Shown: in pieces, positions 1 through 8,960 of the stretch
How the letters are laid out: the number at the start of each line of letters is the position of its first letter
How positions within the stretch are numbered: position 1 is the stretch's first letter
DNA from: Labedella endophytica
GTDB taxonomy: Bacteria; Actinomycetota; Actinomycetes; Actinomycetales; Microbacteriaceae
DNA length: 64,000 nt
Assembly: GCF_003990045.1 (NCBI RefSeq)
Contig: NZ_RZGZ01000001.1
Location: 558,001-622,000, forward strand
Reading direction: 5' to 3'
Made by a program: the position numbers and the translations under genes
Notes under the pieces: model-generated
Database searches by the model: none
What the model was told of the DNA's origin: nothing
Seen by the model: only the letters and a program-made list of their open reading frames with translations

Positions 1-1263
1 AAGAGGGACCTCACCCTCGACCTGGCGCGCGTCTTCTGCGTGCTGCTCGTCGTCGTGATCCACCTCCTCATGGTCGGCGTCGGCACGGGCCCCGACGGTG
101 GCATCGCCGTGTCGCGGCCGCTCGAGGAGCAGTGGTGGTTCGCGCCGGTGACCTGGATCGGCCAGATCATGCCCCTCTTCTTCGTCGTCGGGGGCTTCGC
201 GTCCCTCACCGCCTGGCGGAGCCTGCGGAGGCGCGGCGGGAACGCGGCCGACTACGTCCGGAACCGGGTGCTCCGGCTCGCGCAGCCCGCCCTTCCGCTG
301 TTCGTCTTCTACGTCGTCGCGATCGGGGGCGCCCGACTGCTCGGGGTCGACCCGGGGCTCGTCGAGGTCGCCGTCGTCGGAGCAGCCTCGCCCCTGTGGT
401 TCCTCGCCGCCTACACGCTCTGCCAGGCGCTCGTGCCGCTCATGGCCGGCTGGCACGCGCGCGCTCCCCGGCGGGCCCTGCTCGTGCTCCTCGCCGGAGC
501 CGTCGTGGTCGACGCGCTGCGCTACACCGCCGGTATCGACGGGATCGGGCTCGCGAACCTTTTCTTCGTGTGGCTCCTCGTCCAGCAGATCGGGTTCTGG
601 TACGCCGACGGGTGGTTCGTGGCACGGCGCTGGTGGACCCTCGCCGTGATCGCCGCCGTCGCGTACGCCACCCTCGTCCCGCTCACGGAGTGGGGCCCGT
701 ACTCCGTCGACATGCTCGGAAACCTCAATCCGCCCACCGTCCCGCTCGTGGCGCTCGCGGTGGGCCAGGCGTGCGTGCTGCGGCTGCTCCGACCGGTCCT
801 CTCACGGCTCATGAACACACACGCCGCCCGTGCGGCCGTGTTCGTCGTCGGCACGAGACTCATGACCATCTACCTGTGGCACCTCCCCGTCATCCTGATC
901 GTCTCGGGGGCGGCGCTCCTCGTGCCGTGGGCGAGCCCGGCGCCCGCGAGCCCCGCGTGGTGGTGGTCGCGCCCGCTGCTGTTCGTGCTCGTCATGGCCG
1001 CGGTCTTCGCCTTGTCGTTCCTCGTCGGTCGCTGGGAGGCTCCGCGCATGGCGGGGGCGACCCCGCGTCCGGCGATCGTCGCGGTGGCGACCCTTCTCGC
1101 CTTCATCCCGCCGTTCGTCGTGATGGAGTGGTCCATGGGCCTGCCCATCGCCGTCGTGGGCAGTGTGCTCCTGTCGGTGGCGGTCCTGATGCTCGGTCGC
1201 GGCGCTCCGGATCCCGCGCGGCGGCTCAGCCCGGCTGGATCGGGCGGCGTCGACGGGGCGTGA
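1..1263 (+). CDS. Acyltransferase family 3 membrane protein (5' end outside window)
   Basis: The frame is open from base 1 and ends at a TGA at 1261-1263, so the true start lies upstream. The first visible residues carry the family signature: LDLAR, then a membrane segment with the conserved His about residue 21 (VVVIH). About ten hydrophobic segments follow, as in acyltransferase-3 (OafA/YrhL) proteins, which move acyl groups from the cytoplasm onto envelope sugars or peptides. About 420 residues are visible, close to full length. The acceptor cannot be told from sequence. The last 38 bases overlap the end of the convergent pirin gene. Family call is firm; function beyond family is inference. 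Confidence 0.88.
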   Translation, partial: KRDLTLDLARVFCVLLVVVIHLLMVGVGTGPDGGIAVSRPLEEQWWFAPVTWIGQIMPLFFVVGGFASLTAWRSLRRRGGNAADYVRNRVLRLAQPALPLFVFYVVAIGGARLLGVDPGLVEVAVVGAASPLWFLAAYTLCQALVPLMAGWHARAPRRALLVLLAGAVVVDALRYTAGIDGIGLANLFFVWLLVQQIGFWYADGWFVARRWWTLAVIAAVAYATLVPLTEWGPYSVDMLGNLNPPTVPLVALAVGQACVLRLLRPVLSRLMNTHAARAAVFVVGTRLMTIYLWHLPVILIVSGAALLVPWASPAPASPAWWWSRPLLFVLVMAAVFALSFLVGRWEAPRMAGATPRPAIVAVATLLAFIPPFVVMEWSMGLPIAVVGSVLLSVAVLMLGRGAPDPARRLSPAGSGGVDGA

Positions 1264-2194
1264 GCCGGACCGTCGGAAGGGGAGGGGCCGGGATGCGGTC
1301 GTCCCCGTGTCCCTCGACGACGCCGAAGCGGGGGTTCCTCGCCTCCCAATCGGTGCGTGCCGCGACGATCTCGTCGTGGTCGCGTCCGACGAAGTTCCAC
1401 CACATCACGAGATCGTCCTCGAAGGGCTCGCCGCCGAGCAGGACGAAGCGGGCGCCGTCCGTACTCTCGATCGCGAGCACGGAACGCCCCGATCCGAGGT
1501 AGAGGAGCGGACCGGACGAGACCCTCGTGCCGGCGACGGTGACCGTACCGCTCAAGACGAGGACGGCATGCTCGAAAGAGGTATCGAGGGGGAGCGAGAC
1601 GTCGGTGCCCGGCTCCACGACGATGTCGGCCCCGAGGAGGGGGGAGAACACCATGGCCGGGGATGTCGCGCCTCCGAGCGTTCCGAGCATGACGGTGGCG
1701 GCCAGACCGGGCTGTCGGTGCACAGGGAGCTCGGTGTGCTGCTCGAAGAAGGGGGCCACGTGCGCGGAGGCCGCCGGGAGCGCCGTCCACAACTGCAGGC
1801 CATGCATCTCGGCCGGCTCCTCGGGGAGGGAGAGCTCCGAGTGAGAGATGCCGAGACCGGCCGTCATCATGTTGAGCTGCCCGGGCGCCACGACCACGTC
1901 GCTCCCGACGCTGTCGCGGTGGCGGATGTCGCCGTCGATCGGCCAGGTGACGGTCTGCAGTCCGATGTGCGGGTGAGGCAGGACCCGCATCACGGCGCTC
2001 TCGTGATCGAAGCGGTCGAGGAAACACCACGCTCCCACCATCGGCAGCGCCCGCTGAGGGAGGGTGCGGTGCACGGTGATGCCGCGGACGCCTCCGAGGG
2101 GGACCTCACGGGCGTCGAGCAGCTCGACCACGGGTCCCGGCGCACCGTCACGGTGGAGGGACGGTTCGTCCGTCTCAGCGTCGAGGCGTGTCAT
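1226..2194 (-). CDS. Pirin family protein
   Basis: A 322-residue cupin protein of the pirin family. Seen: the N-terminal cupin metal motif HPHIGLQTVTW near residues 73-83, HSEL near residue 117 and HGLQLW further on, which hold the metal-binding His residues of pirins. Pirins are iron-binding redox proteins; some act as quercetin dioxygenases or bind metabolic enzymes, so the role here is open. The start codon overlaps the stop of the upstream GNAT gene by 4 nt (ATGA at 2194-2191), suggesting translational coupling. The 3' end overlaps the acyltransferase gene on the other strand by 38 bp. Confidence 0.9.
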   Translation of the reverse strand: MTRLDAETDEPSLHRDGAPGPVVELLDAREVPLGGVRGITVHRTLPQRALPMVGAWCFLDRFDHESAVMRVLPHPHIGLQTVTWPIDGDIRHRDSVGSDVVVAPGQLNMMTAGLGISHSELSLPEEPAEMHGLQLWTALPAASAHVAPFFEQHTELPVHRQPGLAATVMLGTLGGATSPAMVFSPLLGADIVVEPGTDVSLPLDTSFEHAVLVLSGTVTVAGTRVSSGPLLYLGSGRSVLAIESTDGARFVLLGGEPFEDDLVMWWNFVGRDHDEIVAARTDWEARNPRFGVVEGHGDDRIPAPPLPTVRLTPRRRRPIQPG

Positions 2195-2526
2195 GGCCGG
2201 TCGCTATCCGGCCATTCGATGTCGGTCGCTGCGTCCGGGTGCTTCTCGAGCCAGGCCGCGATGAAGGGGCACCGCGGGACGATCGTCTCTCCGCGCTGCA
2301 CGGCGTCCTCGATCACGGCGCGTGCGATCGCGCTGCCGTAGCCGTGCCCCTCGTGGGCGGGGTCGACGACGGTGTGGGTGAACATGACCCGACCGGGTTC
2401 GCGGCGGTAGGCGGAGAAACCGACGCGGTCCTCGCCGACCCACAGCTCGTACCGGTTCGCGTGCGGGACGTCGACGATGCGGGGTTCGCCGCTCGCCGCA
2501 TCGGTCGTCGCGGAATCCGTGCTCAT
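2191..2526 (-). CDS. Small GNAT-like N-acetyltransferase (YjdJ type)
   Basis: A 111-residue protein beginning MSTDSATT. The open frame extends upstream but this ATG has AGGA five bases before it. The middle holds the short-GNAT pattern [24 protein letters not shown] (quoted by parts: [13 protein letters not shown] is the acetyl-CoA pyrophosphate loop), followed by [15 protein letters not shown], typical of the YjdJ/PF14542 single-domain group. Substrate of these small acetyltransferases is mostly unknown. It lies in a run with the upstream DMT exporter and the downstream pirin, whose start overlaps its stop. Confidence 0.85.
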   Translation of the reverse strand: MSTDSATTDAASGEPRIVDVPHANRYELWVGEDRVGFSAYRREPGRVMFTHTVVDPAHEGHGYGSAIARAVIEDAVQRGETIVPRCPFIAAWLEKHPDAATDIEWPDSDRP

Positions 2527-2602
2527 GAGGTCCTCGTCTCCCGGACGTCCGCCCGGATCGTGGTGCTCCGATTCTGGCACCGGAGCCTGCACGATGGAAC
2601 GC

Positions 2603-3490
2603 TCACGCGACGGCGAGGATTCCCGCCGCTGCGAGGGCGAGAGCGAGGCCGACCCACTGCAGGGGCGCGATCCGCTCCCGCAAAACCACGGCGGCGAGCA
2701 GGATGGTGCCCGCCGGATACATCGCGATGAGCACACTCATGACGCTCAGATCGCCGGCGCGCAGCCCGACGAGGATGACGGCGTTGGCCGCCCCGTCGAG
2801 CGCTCCGCACGCGAGCGCGAGCGCGAGCCCGTTCCGGATCGCGGGACGCGCATCGACGGAGGGACGCGGTTCCGCGCGGCGCGCTCGCCCGCGGCGGACC
2901 ACGAGAACGATGATCCCGAACGCCGTGAACATGATGGCGGCGTTGACACCGCGATTGAGGACGAGGGGGAGGAGGCCCGAGTCGTCGGGCGTCTGATCGA
3001 GCAGGATGAAGAAGGTGCCGATGAGCGCGCCGGACGCCACCGCCATGATCAATCCCTTCGCCGACGGCCGGACCGCCCCCTTCTCCGGGACGAAGCCGAC
3101 GAGCACGACGGACACGAGTGCGAGACCGATCGCCGCGGCGGCGAGCGGGCCGAGGCGCTCGCCGCCGATGAAGCCCCACGTCACGGGCACGACCGCGGAG
3201 ACCACGGCGGTGAGCGGCGAGAGGATGCTCATCGGCCCGATCGCGAGGCACGCGTAGAGGAGGAACACGGCGAGCGCCCCGGTGACACCGGACAACGCTC
3301 CCCAGACGGCGGCGGCGGTCGACCATTCCCCCGGGACGACGAGGGCGCAGATCCCGAGGATCACGAGCCCCGCGACGGCGGACACGGCCGTGGTGAGCAC
3401 GGCGCTGATCCGCTTCGACGAGAGTCCGCCGAGGAAGTCGGCCGCGCCGAAGACGAGGGCGCCGACGAGCCCGAGGACGACCGTGATCAC
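2603..3490 (-). CDS. DMT/EamA family transporter
   Basis: A 295-residue protein with about ten membrane segments in two EamA repeats. The glycine-rich N-terminus ([18 protein letters not shown]) and the second-half motif [21 protein letters not shown] match drug/metabolite exporters. The substrate is unknown. The start is GTG at 3490-3488. A TAGGCT box sits at 3497-3502 on the minus strand with exactly six bases before the GTG and no ribosome-binding site, so the message is probably leaderless. It is divergent from recQ, 81 bp away, and heads the run DMT-GNAT-pirin. Confidence 0.88.
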   Translation of the reverse strand: MITVVLGLVGALVFGAADFLGGLSSKRISAVLTTAVSAVAGLVILGICALVVPGEWSTAAAVWGALSGVTGALAVFLLYACLAIGPMSILSPLTAVVSAVVPVTWGFIGGERLGPLAAAAIGLALVSVVLVGFVPEKGAVRPSAKGLIMAVASGALIGTFFILLDQTPDDSGLLPLVLNRGVNAAIMFTAFGIIVLVVRRGRARRAEPRPSVDARPAIRNGLALALACGALDGAANAVILVGLRAGDLSVMSVLIAMYPAGTILLAAVVLRERIAPLQWVGLALALAAAGILAVA

Positions 3491-3558
3491 GACCGAAGCC
3501 TAGGGCAGACCGTCCCCGGTTCGGACCCTGGCGGCCCGCGGATGTCGGTGGAGGCGGG

Positions 3559-3564
3559 TAGGGT
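3559..3564 (+). promoter_or_regulatory. -10 box of recQ (leaderless)
   Basis: TAGGGT, seven bases before the GTG start of recQ. No Shine-Dalgarno lies between, so transcription would begin at or next to the start codon. Confidence 0.55.
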
Positions 3565-3571
3565 GCAGGGC

Positions 3572-5428
3572 GTGGAGACGACGATCATGCCCGACGCGCC
3601 CTCGGCGCGCGAGGTCCTGCACCGGGTGTTCGGCTACGAGTCGTTCCGGGGCGATCAGCAGGCCATCGTCGAGCACGTGGGCGTCGGGGGCGACGCGATC
3701 GTGCTCATGCCCACGGGTGGCGGCAAGAGCCTCTGCTACCAGATCCCATCCCTCCTGCGTCCGGGCACCGGCATCGTCGTGTCTCCGCTCATCGCCCTCA
3801 TGCACGATCAGGTCGAGGCGCTGCGCGCCGTCGGCGTGCGGGCGGAGTTCCTCAACTCCACGCAGAGCCGAGACGAGCGCGACGGCGTGGAACGCGCCTA
3901 CCTCGCGGGCGAGCTCGATCTGCTCTACATCGCGCCGGAGCGGCTGTCGTCCGAGCAGACCAAGCGCTTCCTCGAGCGCGGGCGGATCGCGCTCTTCGCG
4001 ATCGACGAGGCCCACTGCGTGTCCCAGTGGGGTCACGACTTCCGGCCGGACTACCTCTCTCTCGGCGAACTGGCGGAGCGCTGGCCCGACGTGCCGCGCA
4101 TCGCGCTCACCGCCACCGCGACGGCCGCGACCCATCGGGAGATCGCCGAACGCTTGTCCCTGCGCGACGCGCGCAACTTCGTGTCGAGCTTCGACCGGCC
4201 GAACATCCAGTACCGGATCGTGTCGAAGAACGAGGTGCGCAAGCAACTGCTCGAGTTCATCCGCACCGAGGGGCGGCAGGGCGGTGACGGCCCACCGAGC
4301 GCGGGCATCGTCTACGCCCTCAGTCGCAACACGGTGGAGAAGACGGCCGAATACCTCCGGGCCAATGGCGTCGATGCTCTCGCCTACCACGCGGGACTCG
4401 AGTCCTCCGAGCGCGCGCGGGTGCAGTCGCGCTTCCTCAGGGAGGACGGCGTCGTCATCGTCGCGACGATCGCTTTCGGGATGGGGATCGACAAGCCGGA
4501 CGTGCGCTTCGTCGCCCATATCGATCTCCCCAAGTCGGTCGAGGGCTACTACCAGGAGACGGGTCGAGCGGGTCGCGACGGCGAGCCGTCCGTCGCGTGG
4601 CTCGCCTACGGCCTCAACGACGTCGTGCAGCAGCGCCGGATGATCGACGAGTCCCCCGGCGACCTCGCTCACCGACGCCGACTGTCGGCCCACCTCGACG
4701 CGATGCTCGCCCTCTGCGAGACGGTGGGCTGCCGGCGCGTCGATCTCCTGCGCTACTTCGGCGAGGAGTCGACTCCCTGCGGCAACTGCGACACGTGCCT
4801 CGTCCCGCCGGAGGTGTGGGATGGCACCGTTCCGGCGCAGAAGCTCCTCTCCACGGTCGTGCGCTTGAAGCGCGAGCGCAACCAGCAGTTCGGTGCCGGG
4901 CACCTCATCGACATCCTCCGCGGCAACGAGACCCCCCGGGTGCGTCAGCACGGGCACGACGCGCTCGCGACGTGGGGGATCGGAGCGGATCTCACCGACC
5001 AACAGTGGCGGGGTGTGATCCGGCAGCTGCTCGCCGCCGGCCTTCTCGCCACGCACGGAGAGTACGGGACGCTCGTGATCACGGAGGCCAGCGGCGAGGT
5101 GCTGTCGGGGGTGCGGACAGTGTCCCTCCGCACGGAGACGGGCTGGGTCACCCGAGTGAAGGCCGCTCGACCGGCCGCGGCCGACCTCGACGTCGCGGAC
5201 CGCGAGCTTTTCGAGGCGCTCCGGGCCTGGCGTGCGGAGGAGGCGAAGACGGCCGGTGTGCCTGCCTACATCGTGTTCGGCGACGCCACCCTCCGCGCGA
5301 TCGCCCTCGCAAAGCCCTCCTCCATCTCGGAGCTCGACGGCATCACCGGCATCGGAGAGAAGAAGCGGGCGAGCTACGGCGAGGCCGTCGTCGCCGTCGT
5401 GTCGGGGCGAGTGGGCAGCGACTCCTGA
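3572..5428 (+). CDS. recQ: ATP-dependent DNA helicase RecQ
   Basis: A 618-residue 3'-5' DNA helicase for recombination and replication repair. In order: DEAD/DEAH motor with Walker A PTGGGKS at residues 47-53 and DEAH at 145-148; helicase C lobe with the [10 protein letters not shown] motif near 333; RQC zinc site with Cys403, Cys406 and Cys409 (CGNCDTC) and an earlier Cys near 386; winged helix; and an HRDC domain from about 535 to the end. The start is taken as GTG 3572 because a TAGGGT box at 3559-3564 ends seven bases before it, indicating leaderless initiation. ATG 3542 and ATG 3587 are alternatives in frame. Length matches bacterial RecQ. Confidence 0.95.
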   Translation: METTIMPDAPSAREVLHRVFGYESFRGDQQAIVEHVGVGGDAIVLMPTGGGKSLCYQIPSLLRPGTGIVVSPLIALMHDQVEALRAVGVRAEFLNSTQSRDERDGVERAYLAGELDLLYIAPERLSSEQTKRFLERGRIALFAIDEAHCVSQWGHDFRPDYLSLGELAERWPDVPRIALTATATAATHREIAERLSLRDARNFVSSFDRPNIQYRIVSKNEVRKQLLEFIRTEGRQGGDGPPSAGIVYALSRNTVEKTAEYLRANGVDALAYHAGLESSERARVQSRFLREDGVVIVATIAFGMGIDKPDVRFVAHIDLPKSVEGYYQETGRAGRDGEPSVAWLAYGLNDVVQQRRMIDESPGDLAHRRRLSAHLDAMLALCETVGCRRVDLLRYFGEESTPCGNCDTCLVPPEVWDGTVPAQKLLSTVVRLKRERNQQFGAGHLIDILRGNETPRVRQHGHDALATWGIGADLTDQQWRGVIRQLLAAGLLATHGEYGTLVITEASGEVLSGVRTVSLRTETGWVTRVKAARPAAADLDVADRELFEALRAWRAEEAKTAGVPAYIVFGDATLRAIALAKPSSISELDGITGIGEKKRASYGEAVVAVVSGRVGSDS

Positions 5429-5471
5429 TCGCGAGCATGGTGTCGTTCCCGGTAGTGGAGGTACTCCCCTT

Positions 5472-5539
5472 CTTGTAGAGGGTCTCTGCTTGTAGAGGGT
5501 CTCTGCTTGTAGAGGGTCTCTGCTTGTAGAGGGTCGCTG
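5472..5539. repeat. Four tandem 17-bp repeats
   Basis: Unit CTTGTAGAGGGTCTCTG at 5472-5488, 5489-5505, 5506-5522 and 5523-5539. The first three are identical and the fourth differs by one base (TCGCTG). Each unit contains AGAG-GGT-CTCT, a short inverted repeat. The array lies 44 bp after the recQ stop and about 200 bp before the acyl-CoA oxidase start. The surrounding stretch (5429-5735) holds no gene; besides the array it has a short dyad at 5601-5616 (GGGCCGT-GG-ACGGCCC) and a TAGCGT box at 5644-5649 that may be the oxidase promoter. Confidence 0.9.
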
Positions 5540-5735
5540 GCCGATCGGGCCCCCGTTTGTCGATTCGCACAACGGGGCGGGGCGGCGGCAGCGCGCTTTT
5601 GTGGGCCGTGGACGGCCCGTTTCCGCACCGGGCATCCTCTTCGTAGCGTGGAGGGTGCAGCAGGGTCGAGCCGGTCGCGTTCCGACGATCTCGGAGGCGA
5701 TCACCGTCCGGCCACGCACGAGCAGAGGAGAATCG

Positions 5736-7874
5736 ATGTCGAACACAGTCGACCGCACGAACGTCACGGACACGAACGACGAGGTCGCCGAGGTGGCCGA
5801 CGTCACGGAGCGGGTCGACACCGGTCCGATCGACGTCCGGCCGGGCGCCGACCGTATCGACATCGAGGCGGTCCGCCGGCTCCTCCTCGGCTCCTGGCCG
5901 GAGGAGCGACTCGCGTCCCGCGAACTCGCCGCTCGGCCCGAGATGCAGAAGATCGAGGGGCAGCCGTACCCCGAACACCGCGAACGCGCACTCGAGCAGC
6001 TGAGGATGCTCGTCGAGGACGGACAGGTGCACCGCGCCTTCCCGACGCGGCTCGGTGGGGAGGACGACCACGGCGGGAACATCGCCGGCTTCGAGGAGCT
6101 CGTCGTCGGTGACCCGTCGCACCAGATCAAGTCCGGTGTGCAATGGGGGCTCTTCGGTGCCGCCGTGCTCCACCTCGGTACCGAGAAGCACCACGACGCC
6201 TGGCTCCCCGGGATCATGTCGCTCGAGGTCCCCGGCATCTTCGCGATGACCGAGACGGGTCACGGATCCGACGTCGCCTCGATCGGCACCACGGCGACCT
6301 TCGACGAGGCCACGGGCGAGTTCGTCATCGACACCCCGTTCCGCGGCGCCTGGAAGGACTACCTCGGCAACGCCGCCGTTCACGGCACCGCGGCCGTCGT
6401 GTTCGCGCAGCTCATCACGAAGAACGTCAATCACGGTGTGCACGCCCTCTACGTCCCGATCCGCGGGGAGGACGGCGGTTTCCTCCCGGGAATCGGAGGT
6501 GAGGACGACGGCCTGAAGGGCGGCCTCAACGGCATCGACAACGGCCGGCTGCACTTCACGGGCGTCCGCGTCCCGCGCGAGAATCTCCTCAACCGGTACG
6601 GCGATGTCGCCGAGGACGGGACCTACTCGTCGCCCATCGCGAGCCCCGGTCGACGCTTCTTCACGATGCTCGGCACGCTCGTGCAGGGCCGCGTCTCGCT
6701 CGACGGCGCCGCGACGGCGGCCTCGGCGATCGCCCTCCAGATCGCCATCGAGTACGGCTCCCAGCGTCGCCAGTTCACGGCGGCGTCGGACTCGGACGAG
6801 GAGGTGCTGCTCGACTACCAGCGCCACCAGCGACGGCTCTTGCCGAGACTGGCGCAGACGTACGCACACACGTTCGCCCACGACAAGCTCCTCGTGAAGT
6901 TCGACCGGGTGTTCAGCGGGGTCGCGGACACCGACACGGACCGGCAGGACCTCGAGACGCTCGCCGCCGCGCTCAAGCCCCTGTCCACGTGGGCGGCCCT
7001 CGACACGATCCAGGAGTCCCGGGAGGCCTGCGGCGGCGCCGGCTTCCTCGCGGAGAACCGGCTCGTCGGGCTCCGCGCGGACCTCGACGTCTACGTGACG
7101 TTCGAGGGAGACAACAACGTGCTCCTCCAACTCGTCGCCAAGCGACTGCTCAGCGACTACTCCAAGCGATTCCGCGGGGCGGACGCCGGTGCCCTCGCGC
7201 GCTTCGTCGTCGAGCAGGCGGCCGACCGCGCCTACCACGGGTCGGGCCTGCGCTCGCTCGGACAGACGCTCAAGGACTTCGGTCGGGTGCGTCGCTCCGT
7301 CGGCCAGTTGCGCGACACCGAGGTGCAGCGGGAGCTCCTCACGGATCGCGTCGAGACGATGATCGCCGAGGTCGCCCAGCGACTGCGCCCCGCGACGAAG
7401 CTCGGCAAGGCCGAGGCGGCCGCACTGTTCAACTCCCAGCAGAACGAATTGATCGAGGCAGCGAGGGCGCACGGCGAACTCCTCGAGTGGGAGGCCTTCA
7501 CCGAGGCCCTCGAGAAGACGGAGGACGCGGGTTCGCGCCAGGTGCTCACGTGGCTGCGGGATCTCTTCGGACTCTCCGTCATCGAGAAGCACCTCGCGTG
7601 GTACCTCATCCACGGCCGTCTCTCGCCGCAGCGGGCCCAGGCCGTCGACGCCTACATCAACCGCCTCGTCGCGCGACTGCGACCGCACGCCCTCGATCTC
7701 GTTCACGCGTTCGGGTACGAGCAGCGCCACGTGCGCGCCGCGATCACGTCGGGAGCGGAGCAGGAGCGCCAGGACGAGGCCCGCGCCTATCACCGCGATC
7801 AGCGCGAGTCGGGCACGGCGCCGATCGACGAGAAGGCCCTCGCGAAGCCCGGCCGCCCCTCCCTCACCGTTTGA
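5736..7874 (+). CDS. Acyl-CoA oxidase / acyl-CoA dehydrogenase family
   Basis: A 712-residue flavoprotein of the acyl-CoA oxidase type, which makes the trans-2-enoyl-CoA in fatty acid beta-oxidation and passes electrons to oxygen (peroxide) or another acceptor. Seen: MTETGHGSDVASIGTTATFD near residue 170, the flavin/substrate segment of the family; the middle domain; and the long C-terminal helical domain (about residues 480-650) that distinguishes oxidases from the shorter 380-residue dehydrogenases. ATG 5736 has AGGAG five bases upstream. The first 40 residues are acidic and probably disordered. No other beta-oxidation gene is adjacent. Confidence 0.9.
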   Translation: MSNTVDRTNVTDTNDEVAEVADVTERVDTGPIDVRPGADRIDIEAVRRLLLGSWPEERLASRELAARPEMQKIEGQPYPEHRERALEQLRMLVEDGQVHRAFPTRLGGEDDHGGNIAGFEELVVGDPSHQIKSGVQWGLFGAAVLHLGTEKHHDAWLPGIMSLEVPGIFAMTETGHGSDVASIGTTATFDEATGEFVIDTPFRGAWKDYLGNAAVHGTAAVVFAQLITKNVNHGVHALYVPIRGEDGGFLPGIGGEDDGLKGGLNGIDNGRLHFTGVRVPRENLLNRYGDVAEDGTYSSPIASPGRRFFTMLGTLVQGRVSLDGAATAASAIALQIAIEYGSQRRQFTAASDSDEEVLLDYQRHQRRLLPRLAQTYAHTFAHDKLLVKFDRVFSGVADTDTDRQDLETLAAALKPLSTWAALDTIQESREACGGAGFLAENRLVGLRADLDVYVTFEGDNNVLLQLVAKRLLSDYSKRFRGADAGALARFVVEQAADRAYHGSGLRSLGQTLKDFGRVRRSVGQLRDTEVQRELLTDRVETMIAEVAQRLRPATKLGKAEAAALFNSQQNELIEAARAHGELLEWEAFTEALEKTEDAGSRQVLTWLRDLFGLSVIEKHLAWYLIHGRLSPQRAQAVDAYINRLVARLRPHALDLVHAFGYEQRHVRAAITSGAEQERQDEARAYHRDQRESGTAPIDEKALAKPGRPSLTV

Positions 7875-7880
7875 CCTGAC

Positions 7881-7938
7881 CCCCCTGAAAACTTCGTATG
7901 TGCTCGAATATTCGGGCACATACGAAGTTTTCAGGGGG
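7881..7938. terminator. 58-nt near-perfect palindrome, bidirectional terminator
   Basis: Left arm 7881-7903 and right arm 7916-7938 are exact 23-nt inverted repeats. The 12-nt centre has T7904 opposite G7915 (a G:U pair in RNA) and then the perfect palindrome CGAATATTCG at 7905-7914. The whole 58 nt therefore folds as one stem with a single non-Watson-Crick pair. It starts six bases after the oxidase stop, and the stop codon of the convergent EamA gene (7931-7933) lies inside its right arm. Placement between two converging genes indicates a shared terminator. Confidence 0.85.
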
Positions 7939-8890
7939 TAGAGATGGGGGCGGGGGTCGGGAGGTCCAGGGGGGCCGTGGAGGCCCGGCCCGCTCCGTCG
8001 AGGCGGACGACGACCACGCCGGCCACGATGAGGACACCGCCGAGGGCCTGTACGACGCTCGGCACCTCGCCGAGGAGCAGCCACGCGATCACGACGGCGA
8101 ACAGCACCTCGGACAAGCCGACGAAGGATGCGAGCCGCTCGCCCATCCGACCGGCCGCCACGATTCCCGTCACATAGGCGAAGGCCGTGGCGACGAGCAC
8201 GATGACGCCGAGCGGGACCCACCAGGGCACGACGGCGCCGAGGAGATCGACGTCCACGAGCGGGGCTGACGCGGGGAGCGCCCCGACGAGCAGAGCCGAC
8301 CCGAGCGCGATCGTCGCGACGAGGAGCCCGCCCGCCGCGAGCGCGACGGGGGGAAGCTCGGTCGGCCGCGCGGACAGGACGAAGTAGAACCCCAGGCAGA
8401 TGGCGGCGCCGAGGGCGAAGACGACCCCGAGCACGTCGGGCGTGGCCCCCGTGATATCGATGACGAGGACGAGCCCGCCGATGCTGAGCGCCGATCCGCC
8501 GATCATGCGACCCCGCGGAGCCCGCCGCGTGCGCGCCCAGGCGGCGAGCACCAGCAGCACGGGGGCGAGGTATTCGATGAGGAGCGAGATCCCCACGGGC
8601 ATCCGGGAGACGGCCGCGAAGTAGCAGAGCTGCGCTCCCGCGACCGCGATGATCCCGAATCCGACGATGAGGCGCCATTCGCGTCGGGCGATCCCCCAGC
8701 GACCGCGCACCGCCCAGAGCCCGAGGGGCGTGAGCACGATCGCGGCCCCCAGCGTGCGTGCGAAGACCGCGGAACCCGGCGACCATCCCGCCTCGAGCAG
8801 GGTCTTCACGAACGGCCCGCTCGCGCCGAACGCGAGAGCCGAGAGGACGCCGATGAGCACGCCGGAGGCTGGGGAGGTCGTCGCGCGCAT
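7931..8890 (-). CDS. EamA/DMT family transporter under CGNR control
   Basis: A 319-residue membrane protein with ten hydrophobic segments in two EamA repeats (GPFVKTLLEAGWSPGSAVF and later GFYFVLSARPTELPPVAL, ending in a helix GGVLIVAGVVVVRL). It is a probable metabolite or drug exporter with unknown substrate. ATG 8890 is preceded by AGGAC. A good promoter lies on the minus strand: TTGACT (8959-8954), 17 bases, TAGTGT (8936-8931). That promoter is embedded in the TGTCAGGA repeat cluster shared with the divergent CGNR gene. The stop codon lies in the long palindrome. Confidence 0.88.
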   Translation of the reverse strand: MRATTSPASGVLIGVLSALAFGASGPFVKTLLEAGWSPGSAVFARTLGAAIVLTPLGLWAVRGRWGIARREWRLIVGFGIIAVAGAQLCYFAAVSRMPVGISLLIEYLAPVLLVLAAWARTRRAPRGRMIGGSALSIGGLVLVIDITGATPDVLGVVFALGAAICLGFYFVLSARPTELPPVALAAGGLLVATIALGSALLVGALPASAPLVDVDLLGAVVPWWVPLGVIVLVATAFAYVTGIVAAGRMGERLASFVGLSEVLFAVVIAWLLLGEVPSVVQALGGVLIVAGVVVVRLDGAGRASTAPLDLPTPAPISTP

Positions 8891-8900
8891 CGTGGGGTCC

Positions 8901-8960
8901 TGTCAGGAGTCAACGGGTAGGATGATCCTGACACTACGACCAGAGATGTCAGGAGTCAAC
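8901..8960. promoter_or_regulatory. Divergent promoter region with three TGTCAGGA operator-like repeats
   Basis: TGTCAGGAGTCAAC occurs twice, at 8901-8914 and 8947-8960, and the core is inverted at 8926-8933 (TCCTGACA). Minus-strand -35 TTGACT (8954-8959) and -10 TAGTGT (8931-8936), spaced 17, drive the EamA gene and overlap two copies. A TAGGAT box at 8918-8923 fits the CGNR gene. The arrangement is typical of a local repressor controlling its neighbour and itself; the CGNR protein is the natural candidate binder. Confidence 0.7.

Noticed and set aside
2477-3540. Long in-frame extension upstream of recQ
   Set aside because: It runs antisense to the DMT exporter, is Asp/Arg/Glu-rich shadow sequence, and a clear promoter-start pair lies at 3559-3574.
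5472-5539. CRISPR array
   Set aside because: The 17-bp units are directly joined with no spacers and no cas genes are present.
7890-7930. loxP-like arms AACTTCGTAT / ATACGAAGTT in the long palindrome
   Set aside because: Ten bases resemble loxP arms but the spacer is much longer than 8 bp and the rest of the stem has no recombinase-site form; no recombinase gene is near. A chance likeness in a terminator.
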